64,000 nt of DNA from Chrysomallon squamiferum. Its lineage: Eukaryota > Mollusca > Gastropoda > Neomphalida > Peltospiridae. The position numbers and the translations under genes were made by a program. The number at the start of each line of letters is the position of its first letter. Positions within the stretch are counted from its first letter, which is position 1. Below, one piece after another: positions 12,001 to 25,337 of the stretch. The notes under the pieces are model-generated. The model saw only the letters and a list, made by a program, of their open reading frames with translations, made no database searches and was not told the origin of the DNA. Location of the stretch: the NCBI GenBank assembly GCA_012295275.1, contig CM022665.1, positions 12,854,976-12,918,975 of the forward strand, given 5' to 3'.

Positions 12001-14843
12001 TATCAGATATTTCTAAAGAACAAGCGTTAACAATTCAGTATTAATTGTTTTAAAGTTGTGATAAATGTTACTGACAAAAGACTTTGTAAAATGCGTGTTG
12101 TTTAGCTTCATTACCTCTGGGAATCTATCTAATTCACACATAATTCACATAAAACAGTTATCATTCTTATATCAGTTATAATGAAAATCTGTTTTCACTG
12201 TTATAGTCACTGCTTTGTTATACAAAGTTGTGGCAGAATAAGGGTTAATGCTGCAATGTAATGAACTCTTCTGTGTTAATATTCAAACCTAGCATTATTT
12301 TCACTATCATTATTATTGATTATTGTTATAATCATTGTTTATTACTGTTACTACTACAATTATTATTATTATTATGATTATATTATTAAAGATTCTGTTA
12401 AGAAAGAAATCAATTAACATTTTTTAATCAGTATCAATTATTTCCCTTTGCAGCTATGTATTTTCTCATTACTGATCAATAAACTTACATATGCAACAGC
12501 CACCAATTCTCTTCGTGCACCGTCCATACTCTTCTTGGGATTGTCTCCACTGTCAAATAATGTGAACTGAGTACCAAGTAAATTGGACCTGGAAGTTGTA
12601 AAAATAGATTAAATATTTTACCAAACATTTGTAAAAATGCACATTATTTTGTACATTATAGGCAACTTCATGTAAGCATGTGAAAAGTGTAAATGCATGT
12701 GTGTGTGTTCTGTATACAAGTATATTATGTATATACATATACAACAGCACTGCTTTAAATGAGAAATGTATATAACCACGTGTGTTATTTAAGTATGTAG
12801 TTATTAACAGATCAAACAATATATAACAAAATAACATTCTTTTATTTTAATTTACAAGAAGTAAATTAACTATCTTTGTACTTTAAGCTGTAAAACATCT
12901 GCCGTTCCACCCACCTCCCTATAAAGAATGACAACCCCTTAAAAGGAGAAATGTATTTTACCTGAGTTTACCAACAAAAGATTCACCTCCTCTAGACAGG
13001 TCAGTGGGGTCTGTTGATATCAAATAATTTGAGGTGGTACTCTTTTTCCTTTTTCGACCAGCTAGCAGAAATGTCTGGAAGGAAAACAGAAGCAAAAAAT
13101 AGAATCTTTGGTACAATGTATGACAAAACCTTTTTTTTTTGTTTGTTTGTTTGGCAGACTGTAGAGTGCTTGTGATAAAAATGTTACCAGGTATGACAAG
13201 ACATAAGAAAGGATTTTGGGTTTATTTGTCTGCTGTATATAACCTAATACCTAAACAGCTAAAAAAAAACCCCAAACCCCCAAAAACTAAAAACAAAATA
13301 ACTTTGACATTACTGGTGTCTTGCTACATATGCAGCCACAGCAAACTGTTACCTTTAATCTATAATGCCTTTATAAAATCTAAATATTTTAAATTGTGAG
13401 ACACATATTACCACAAAGATTTAAAATAAAGGACTTCAGATACGTAATTTATAATTATTAAAACAAAATCAACTAAAATCTTTAACAAAATGCTGTAACC
13501 AATACTAATATGAAATTATTCTTATACATATATAATTCATTATTTCAACACTCTTATTGACTATTATTATAATAAAATACAGAAAAAAACAACAACACAA
13601 CAGTACCTTTTTACCATCCTCTTTCTCCATGTGCAGGTAATAGGTGGGAAATATTCCCCTATCTACTCCTTTTTTGTCACGGGTTATGCGGCATTTCACT
13701 GTGACTCCTTGAGGAGCTGGTTTCAGCACAAAATCATCAAGATCCTCTCCTGGGTCAGGAGTATAGGAGTGTGGACAGCCAGCACCCAAAGTGGACCCCT
13801 CAGCATTGTTGCCCTCCATTGGTGAAGGCGTCTGAAATTGTATATATTACTAATAAAATAGCTGAAGTTAATTTTGTGCAGGGACATTCCTTTGTATATT
13901 AAAACTATTCCCAAATTATTCTGTTCTTTGTTTAAAAAACAACAACAAAAATACCCTCACAAAAAAAAAAACAATTTCATGTGTATAAATATTATGCATA
14001 TTTGAATGATAAAAATGGTTTCAATAAGTTAAAATTAGAGGTGAAAATATTTTTAAAAAACCACACCAAAACACCAATTTCTTACACTGTCATTAAATTT
14101 GTTAGAGGTGGCCTGCATGGTGAAACTTGCTGGTGCCAACATTGGCTGATTGTCATTTTGTAAGACTCCATGGTTAGCTGTGCGTAGATTTGGAGAACGT
14201 GGTGGCTGTGGAGCAATGGGCATGCTCTCTGTGTCTACATCGTCATCTTCATGGTCAGTAATGATTTTTGGTGCTGTTTTGGATGGTGTGTTCTGGGCTT
14301 GCTTTCGGCCAGCAAGTGGTGTCACAACATCACCTTCTGAAATGTTTCAAAATGGAAATAGCATGTAATAAATGTGTTTTAAAACTCTGTCCTAGCTCAC
14401 CAATATCTCACATATCTTAAAATGTGATGCAAAAAGGCATGAGAATTTTTTAATTGGTCTAAACATAAACATACAAATACACTTTTAGGAAATCTTTAAA
14501 AAGTTTACTTTTTACTGCAAAACCAACCAGTCAGAATTTTGCAATTTTGTTTCCACCATGAAACCAATAACAATTTATCATTACTTTTTTATTGCAAAAC
14601 CAGTAATATTTTTTCAATACTGTTTATATTGCAAAACCAGTTATAATTTGTCATTGTTTTTAGTCCAAAACCAGTTAACAATTTCTCATTATTGTTCTTG
14701 CTTTCAAAACCATTTGATAATTTCTCACTGCTTTTAATGCAAAATCAGTTAACAATTTCTCATTATTGTTTTTATTTTCAAAACCAATCATAATAAACTT
14801 CTGTTCTTATTTCTGAAATATTAAAACATTTATTTATTTATAT

Positions 14844-14882
<39 letters not shown>

Positions 14883-17779
14883 TTATATAAAATCTCAAAC
14901 TTATTCTAACCTGATTTTATTGTTGGAATGTCATCACTATCAGTGTCACTGACATAATCTTTTGACGCTGTGTCAGTTACATTTAACACCTGCACTTTAG
15001 TCTGTGGAGTCAGGGATCTCTGCGAGGCAGCAGATGAATCATGACCACTCACATCAAATGCACCAGGCCCATCATAGGCTGAAATAAAATAAAATGCTTT
15101 AACATGTTAATATATTGTTAAGTGATAAAGTGGTACTGTCAGAATAGTATGAAAACAGCAGAGGTAACGTAAAGTGAAAAGCTGAAAATTCACTGTATTT
15201 CTTAGTTTAAAAATCATATTGTTAAGCTGATGTGCCATGACTTTGTAAAAGATGTCGATTTGCCATAATCAGGCTCTTGGTAACTGAAACAAAATTGTTT
15301 TCTTACTGCATTAGACTTACCTGCCTCCATTAATTATACTTTTATTCATCAACCTAATTTTTCAGTTTATACATAACTGTCGTATATTTAATTATTATTA
15401 TTTTTTTTTTTTGGTTAACAGCACCTGTGACTATGGTAGAAAAAAGAAATGAAAGAAAAAAAATGAACAAAAGGCTAGTGACACCTATTAATCTGATGAA
15501 AGTTTGCAGTCACTATTCTGATACAAAACATGCATCCAGGAAATCCTAATCGACATCTAATTACTTGCTGTTTATGAATTTTTTTTATTTCAAAGTAAGT
15601 CCTTTTTAATATCTGATTTCCATGGCAACTGCTCAGTTTAAGATTAAGGCCTGATTACTTGTCTATGCAGAATGATAAAGACGTAGCCATTTGTGGTCTC
15701 CAAGGAGTTTAATGGAAACTGGCCATAATGAGATTTGTGAGAGTTTTATTAACATGTTGCTAATACTCAAACACACCTGATACTTTTAATGTTATAAAGA
15801 AAACCCCAGAAAGATCTATTATCATCAACAATGAGTAGATAGGTTTTAGTAATGTGACATCAATGATGGTTATCTGAAGGCATAAAAAAAAAAAATAATG
15901 ATGATGATGATGATGATGATGATAATAATAATAATAACTGAAATAAATTTTTTAAATGTACCAAAATCTGTAGGTGTTGTAATTTTGGGAGTAGGATCTT
16001 TGACAAGAGGTCTCGAATCTTCACGATTTTTTCTTCCAGAAGATGGACGGGAATCTTGATTCGGTTGCATAATATTTGGTGTCTGCCTCTTTTTCCTATT
16101 CTGTTTCTCAATAATATTTCGCTGTAGGATGAAAAAATTATAATAAAAATACATTAAAAAACAAAACAAAACAAAAAAACAACAACAAACAAACAAACTA
16201 ATTATCTTATTCTTCATAAAGCAAAGTTAAAATGTTTTTTAAAAAATGAATATATATTATATATATTCATTTAAAAAAAAAAAATATACATTTCTTTTTT
16301 TCTTATTTATATGTTTTTTTGACACAATAACCAATTGTAGATTGTGACTTTTGTATTCAAGTTATCAATATTTTATTTTATTTGAGAATGACTTAGATAT
16401 ATATAAATATTTTATAATCAAATTAAGAAACAGACCATATTACACAAATCATCATTTTAAGCAAAGGTTGTATGGGTTATTTTATTTATTTTCAGAAAAT
16501 CACTGCAAAGCTTTTAAAATAATTCCTGGAAAATCATGCTTAGTAACAAAATTTCAGAGAACTGGTACATTTATTTATAATCTACAAAAATGAAGAAACA
16601 AAAATGAAAAAGAAACAAAACAGAAAAGAATAAAACAAAACAAAACAATTTGAAACTAACTGCTCCTCAAAAGAAATAGAAGAAAGCTAAATAATAAGCT
16701 TTGCAATACTGTTTTCCATAAATATTTCTTACTATGGTAATTAACAAAAACACAGACAAAATATCTTCTTTTCAGAATCATTTCTTGTTCCATTAGTTTT
16801 TAATTACTCTGTCAAAAAATAAATTTATTTCAAAATGACCAGTAGGATTTTATCTTGGAAAGATTTAATAGCAATAATTTCTAAATGTAATAATACATTT
16901 TTTTTGTAGACAGGAAATCCTACAGTATCACTTCAGTACTTCTCATAAAATCCTATACAAGTATCACATATAGAAAAATACATTTCAGTGTGCAAGTTTG
17001 GAATGGGATATATCACAGCCAGTGATTGTATTTAAAATGGAACTCACCTGCTGATACAGCTTGGCAAGCTGGTATTCATCCTGCTCAATGACGCTGAAAT
17101 AAAAAAACAATATAATAATAAAATAAAATATAAAATAGAATACAATAAAATATAAAAAAAGATAAATAAATAAATAAATAAATAAACAAACAAATAAGTA
17201 TTTCTAACAACAGAGATTATTATAAATTTGCCAAAATGTTTACTTTAATATTATAACTGAACATATTAACCAGGATGTATGTAAAATGCATATTTTTATG
17301 TATATTTGTCACCATGTTTGCTTAAACTTGGCATTTTTTATTTTTTTTAAATTATAAAAATGTTTATTCTCTAAACATGTATTTTCTTGTTTTTCCTATA
17401 TACAATTAATGATTATGAGAGAATGTCATACACTGCATTAGTTTTATAATTAAAATGTTAAATTTTCTATAATTACGGTTATACATTTGAAAAAATTTCA
17501 TTTTAATTAATTATAGAATTATACATTCATCCTTTAATTAAAATATTATAAATTTGTTTTATTCATACCATTATAAATTTGTCACTTAACTGTAAACGCA
17601 TTTTATTTTGTTTTTCTTTAGGAAATGTTTGTCATGACTTACCTTCCAGGAGGACCACTCATATTTCCAGGAGACTGTGGCCTAGAAAATACACAAAAAA
17701 ACCATAATAAATATGTGAACAATTTAATATTATTCAAAAAAAAAAAAAAACACCAAAAAACAGAGAGAGAGAGAGAGAG

Positions 17780-17845
<66 letters not shown>

Positions 17846-20800
17846 TTTTTTAAATAAAGATTTTGAGATTAATAATAATATTAATAACAACAAAAACATT
17901 GAAGAATATAAATAAATTCTGAAGACAAAACAAATCTCTATTTTTACATTGCATAAGCATTCAAATATGCTCTATTTTTATTTTTCACCAGATTAATTTC
18001 TTCTTGTTTTTTGAAAATGTTAAATTCTTTTCCTCTTTCTTTTCCAAAATCCTGGTTCTGCACCTGCTATGGCAACCTACTTCTAACAACAAATTTTGTC
18101 ATTGAAGTGTTTGCTTTTGACAGGTACAACAGCAAACTTATCAGCCTTCATTATTTGCAGTAAAGAATGAATTCAAAGATATTGCTTGAGCCTGTAAGAT
18201 CCCAGCCCCCCTCCAAAACATTAGTACATTGTCAGTTAGTGGCTTAGTATTGGTAAACATGTGAAATCAAAGAAGAGGAAAAGAAATGCCTATTATATAG
18301 TCATTTTAATCTGGATTGTTTTTTTTCTTTCTTTTTGGATATACCAGCTACAGTCCTAGATATAAATCATAAAATTCTGACAAGCTAATGGAATTTTATC
18401 ATTGACTTTATGACTCTTCTTGAAGTCATTAAAAACGAACATTAATTTATTTTCTCTATCTTGAAACTTCAATAAAATACTTGATGGAAAACCAGATTTG
18501 TACCAGTCATATTAAGTAATGGTTTGCAGAAACTAAAAGGACTTGATCAATATGCAGTTCTAAACAGCTTAAGAAAAATGTACAACAACAACAACAACAA
18601 CACAAATAAATAAGAAAAATAAGATAAAAAATAAAAAATAAGATTAAAAAACCCAACAAAAAAAAGATGAATAACCTTTAATAATAACAACAACAATAAA
18701 AATAATACTAATACCAATACTGCTACTACTAATAAAAAAACAAATCTATCATACTTACAAACATACACATGTAAATTTTAACTGCAGAAACAATTATTAA
18801 ATTCTTTTCTTTTTTATTTTATTTTATTTTTTTTATGTGAAATTAACAAAAACAGTGTTATGCTCTTGGAACAAAATATTAAATTATGTAAATTTAAAAA
18901 AAGCAAAAACGCAAAAAAAAAAAAATGCATATTCAGATATTTAAGAAAGAAAGAAAATGAAAATGAAAAATAATTATTTGTTAAATCACAAAATACATTC
19001 TAGATTTTTTGATTTTTATTAAACCGTTATGTTTCTAAAAATATTACAAGATATTTTCTTTTATTCTGAGTAATAAATGTATAGAAACTTAAAATACATT
19101 CACTTTTCAAATAATACAAAACATATCTATTAAATTTAAAAATATGTAAGGTTAAAATATTAATATATTATTTTAAAAATCTGTTATTCAGAAATTCTAT
19201 AGGCTAAATAATATATATATTTTTCTTTTATAATAGTCAAATAATATTAATATTTTATTATAATCTTTAGCAACTCACAATTTATGTCAACTCTGAATAA
19301 CATTGTTTGTGGGTTTACTTCTTTTAGCATTTAGATCTTGAGATTAAAATACTGCTTTATGCACAGAGCTAATATTTGTTCAAAATGTTCTTCATCTACA
19401 GTCTTCAAATTCTATATACTAAATTGCCTGTCTGTTTATCTATCTTATGTTACATTTGGGAATTAAAATTATTTTTCATGCAGAGCCAATACAATTTTAT
19501 CAATAATTATTTAATACTTTCCAACAACCAAATAATAAAATAGTTTTATGCATAAACAAACACTGTATCAAAAATATATTTCTGATCTTCTCAAGATATA
19601 AAAGAAAAAAATAATAAAAAAAAGAAAAATGATTTTTACAAGATCTGGTTTCTTTCGACTTCTATGTCCAAAAATAACTTTATAGTTTATCAGCAAATCA
19701 ATTTTCTTTGATAGCTCAATTCCAGCGTTAATGATCAGTTGGTGCATACAAACACTGCAAAGTTTGGATCAAATGTTTTCCCGATAAAACAAGTTAAACC
19801 AATTTTCATTCGCTTTCTTTTAAATCTAAATTCAATTTGAATTTGTATGCAATAAAAAAAAAATAATAATAATAAAAAAATAAAAAGTAAAAAAGATTCT
19901 ATGAAAGTTTTTTTTTTTTTTTTTTTTACTGGACCCATCTAAAACACAATTATTAATAGTAAATGAAATAAAAAGATCATTGTTACACTAAACTGTTAGA
20001 CGATGCAGTGTAATAAACCTACATCTTCTTAATCCAATAACAAGATGAGATCTCAGGTTTTATTTTTGGGATATTCATTTCAACTTAACAATTGTAATCA
20101 ATATGAAACACAGAAGAAAGCATTCTAATTAACTGATGTTATTTCACATCAAAAAAATCGCTTATAACATCAGGATAAATTATGCAAACATATTTGATGT
20201 TGAGGTTATTAAGTAATTTTGACATGTGCGGTCATTATATTAATTTCTTGAGTATTTTTTGAAACTGCTAGATCAATCATGACTTTGGTTCCTTCTGAAT
20301 CTGGTTCATTATAGTGAGTTGTAACATAAATACGGCTGTACTATGTTTTTATCAGTCCATTTCAGTGTCTAGTTATCATCTATTTAGATGGCAGTACTCA
20401 CATCCATAGTGAGAACTTAAATATTATAACATATTTTATACAGCCACATAATAGTTATAGATAGCAACTTTAGTAATTCCCTTGATATACAACCTCTTTT
20501 GAAACATGTCTAGATCTGCTCTATTTTAGATTGTTGTACATTAAGTTTATATCGATTTCCTGTTATCAGTGTAAACAAAAGATTCACAGAGCACGAACAA
20601 ATGTGCATTTTATAATATATAAATATATTAATATTTTTGGCCATGCATTTGTTTACAGAAATTAATATAATACTATGTTTCTCTATGTAAATAATTATTT
20701 ATTTATACATTTTTATATTAATTAGTTTTTTCATAATATTTATAAATTTCTCTGTCATTAGAAAATCAAGGAAAACATAATAAACTAAACATTTTGGGAC

Positions 20801-23800
20801 TTAAAAATATACATATATAATATTTTTTTGGTAAAAACTGACATAAATTGGGGAAAAAAAATAAAAAATTGGGAGATGTAATTTTTATGAATTAAAATTA
20901 AAATGTGCATGTCAAATATTTAGATTTAAACTCCATTGATCAGTTTCGTGGTACATATATATTTATAGTGACATCATGAATTCAGCACCATATTACAATA
21001 TCTTGATTTAATTTTCTTAAAGTTGAAAACTTTAAAACTTTAATCTTAGGTTTTTCCACTGGCATGCCTTTAGCCGTTTGTAACATTCATTAATTAGCTG
21101 GCTTTGATTTGAAGCCAATTTATCTACAAGATGCCCATCCTGAAATTAAGATTCATTAAAAATGTATCAAATTATTGAACTAACTGCCAAGTAACTGTGG
21201 ATACATGATCAATGAGAAGAAAAAAAAGAGAAAAAAAAAGAAGAAAAAACAAACAAAAAACAAACAAAAGAATTAATCAGTAACATAAAAACAATAATAA
21301 AAAAGTAAATAAATAAAAATAAAATAAAAATATAAATCAATCAATCAAAAAAAAAATAATAATAATAATAATAATAAATAAATAAATAAGAAAATTAAAA
21401 GAAAAAAGAAAAAAGAAAAAATATATAAATTATAAAAAATAATGAAATAAAGAAATAAAATGTATTTCCTATGTACACTCAACAATGGATTCCAGTTTGC
21501 TTTCTGCAATGCAAAAACAAATACAAGAGCCAGGAAATCACAGGAACAGACATGGCTGTGAAAATAATTTTATCTCTTAGGACAACATAAAGGAAAAACA
21601 CAAAATGGATGACATTTAAGTGACATTGTGGTGTCACTATGTTGTCTATATAATCTGAATCCCTGCTATGAAAACAAACCAGGAGACTTTTCTCGTTATC
21701 ATGGCATCTTGATAAATTATCACTGTGTGCAAAGTTAACACAATGGAACCGATAATGATTAAGAGGAATATCCTGTTTTTTTTTGTGTTTTTTTTATAAA
21801 CAGTAATAATAATATTAATAATATTATTATTAATAATAATAATAATAAAAAATAAAGAGAGAGCGAGAGCAAAAAATAAAAAATTAATAATAATAAAAAA
21901 ATATAATAAAAATACAAATAAAAATAAAAATAAAAATAAAAATTTAAAATAAAGGACAGAAGTAATTTATTTGTATGAAGTCATGCATTAACCAGCATCA
22001 TACTTAATCTGATCTAACATCTTACATATAATACAAAACTCGATGGTCTAGGAATAAAATTGATAAATGGATCGAACTGTGTAGTAACAAACTACTGATA
22101 ACTGCTGCATAGGAATACAACAAAAAATGAAAATGTATGGAAAGAGAGAAGTTGAACATAACTGACAATGGATAGATGATTGATTTAGACGAGACATGGA
22201 CAAGTTGATGGATGGGCTGATGAATGATTTGGTGAGTGGATGGATAGATGAATAATGGGTTTAAAACAGTCCGATGAACAGAATGATGAATAATCATGGG
22301 CATAAAGATAATTTGATGAAAAGAAAGATGATTAAATTTTTGATAAATAAATGACAAAAAATGGGTTTTACGGTAGTTTGATGAATGGGTTGATAGGTAA
22401 TTTATTGGTAATGTGTTGACTAATGAATTGATAAATGTATAATGAACAGTTCAATGGATCAATACATTGATGGATGTACGGGTGGGTAATACCTTGTTGG
22501 ATGGATTAAAACAACAGATATATTTCAGATGGAAGTCACCAGTGTTCAGACATACAACATTTATCTACATAAAACACAAGACACACAGTTTATTTATTTT
22601 ATATATTCTTGTTACCCAGCAACAGGAAAAGTCATTAATTTGATAGGACTTCCATGGTAATTAATGAAATGTGAGGAAACCATGTGACATGTTTTACGTA
22701 GACTGTATTGATCTGCAGCACTGGTATCATGATTCAAATTTTAAAAGCTCTCAACACTTTATGTGCTCCTAACTAATGATTCTTCAGTTTGACATTCAGA
22801 AAACGTAAGCCAGGATATAAATTTTCTTCCTACATTAACTCATTTCCTTCTTGAAGCATGCTACAATCTGCTATCTTTCAAGTAGTGCCATGAAGTATTT
22901 TTATTATTATTATTATTATTATTATTTTTATGCAGAGCAAAAAAAAAAACATGCCAAAAAAACCAATGTAGTTTTCTGCATATGAAATGTCTAGGTATTT
23001 AAGGTCACAATTATCCATAGAAAAAGAAAAGGAGTGAGAATGAGAATGAGAAAGAAGAGAGAATGCGTATGTGAGTAAAATATAAACACACAAGAGGACA
23101 GACCAGAAAAAAATAATTAGAAAAAAAAAAAAAAAAAGACAAAAGAGAGATGAAGTGAGGATGAAAAAATCCATTAAATATTACTCAGTAGCCACAAAAC
23201 AACATTATTATCTTATTGCGCAAGAAGTTTTGAGGGATCCATATGGTATCCTTTGTTGGGGAGATAATATTGTGTAACAGTTCCTGTGTTTTCTGTCCTG
23301 TGTTGAACTTTGCTATCTAGAAAGCTATCAGAAGTGACTTATAAGAAGATTTGTGTCTGATCAGAACACACTTATATCGTCACAGGATATCACCCAAGTT
23401 TTTCTAATCAGTGGCCTCTTACCAAAATAATCAACATAATAATCTACTTGACTCCTGGCAAGCTAGCAAACAAAACGTCTTTCAGATTGTTTTTTATTTA
23501 TTATTAGTCTTTGGATGTTTTTTTGTTAATGGCAGGATGTAGTACTGAGGAATTTTAAATGAAGAATATTTACGAAAAGAAAAGAAAAGAAAATATTTCT
23601 TACTAAAACAATGTACATCAAATGTTTCTGTACACCGATATACATACTGTATATATATCAAAAGGACACACACATATTATATATATCTACATATGTCTGT
23701 ATATATTTATATATAACTGTAATAAATACTTATAATTAAACTAATTAGTTAATAAATCTAGCTGTTTATTTTCATTAATGAGGTACTGATGTTACCGATT

Positions 23801-25279
23801 CCTCAAGAAATAAAACAGATAATAATTTTAAATATAAAAAATACCTGGACCCATTAATAGTTTAAAACAAGTACATGGAAAGTGTAATAACGTGATAAAA
23901 TATTTTTGATATACAGCTGCTGTAACAACAACAACAATTATAACAAACAACATACCTAAGGTAACTCATGGATATTTGGTGTTACTGGTTCTAGCTAAAT
24001 GAACTAGTTCAGTAGAGACATGCTTTCAAGCTGAGGTATCGTGTTCCTAAATTGTAATACACTGACCATGCTCATGAAAACATGTATGTCATCGTTATGC
24101 ATCACTTGAGAATAAACAAAAAAAGTAAGACAAAAAAAAAGAAAAGATGAAAGAACATGTGTTCATGTATATCCAACTTGCAGGATATAAACATTTTAGT
24201 AACCTGTGAAAAATGCAAGATACTGGAAATATTTTGTAATATTCTGTGTCCAGTATTTGTTAAGAGAACTGTTTTCTATTAAGCTATGGCCCACTTTTCT
24301 TTTCGCCCACCTGTTTATCAATGACAGATAATGTGTTGATAAGATAAATATAAATACTTAATGATGTAACCACAATGTAAAACATCTTTGTATTAGTTTT
24401 ATTTAAACATCTCTTTTGTTCTCTCTCCTTGTGTTTTATGTGACATCAAGCAGGTAAATCTTTGTTTAAAAATTCTCTAAAAGAATAATCCACACTGTCA
24501 ACACCCAATGACGAATTTGATATGCACTCTACTCTAAATGAACTGAAAATATTAATATTTAAGCATATATTAATGCAGTACATTTTGAATAGATGTGTTA
24601 GTATTACCACTGAAAATAGCTATAAATAAAATATGAGGCAATATCAAATCATCTTAATATAATATTTTTTGCACATCAGTGGATTTAATTAAATTCATAC
24701 TAGTGCTTTATGTTGATTTGTAAGTTTTTTCTATTCTAATAAAGATACAAAGATATTCCATAGATCTGATTAACAAATAAAGATATACCCTTTCTCTGAA
24801 CATTTTCACATTATATATATATAAAGTCTGTACATAATAAAGCCTATTGCTGATCCATGTCTACAAACATTCTTTATACCAAATACAAATAATTTTATTG
24901 TCATGACTCCAGAAAAAAAGCAGTGACAAGACATTTTTAAATTGTTCTTGTTTGTTATTATGCTTTATTGTTATTTAATGCTGGATAGCAATCTTTATCC
25001 AATGTGTGCCCCTCCTCAAAATTAAATTCAAATAATAATAAAAAAATAAAATAAATTAAAAAAACAAAAAAATAAAATAACAACATAACCCCCCCACAAC
25101 ATAACTTAGATGCGTTCAGATTACATTTAGACAATTTCTTCATATCGTATAAGCATAATCTTGATTGATTCCAGAAAGCAGTAAACCGATTTAGGAATTA
25201 ATAGCTTCTAACTGTGAACATATCCAAGTGCTCTGTTCAGCTCAGTGAATATCTCCATCAAAACAGAAATCAGTAATAA

Positions 25280-25337
<58 letters not shown>

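Noticed and set aside
13631-13825. Plus-strand frame across Tubby exon 7
   Set aside because: Exact antisense of a tubby-domain exon.
15616-15629. Full RFX X-box at the ATTTCCATGGCAAC site
   Set aside because: Only the right half (GGCAAC) fits; the left half has two mismatches.
22878-23174. 98-codon minus-strand frame rich in Phe/Leu/Ile
   Set aside because: Produced by A-rich and AAT-rich plus-strand low complexity; no domain.
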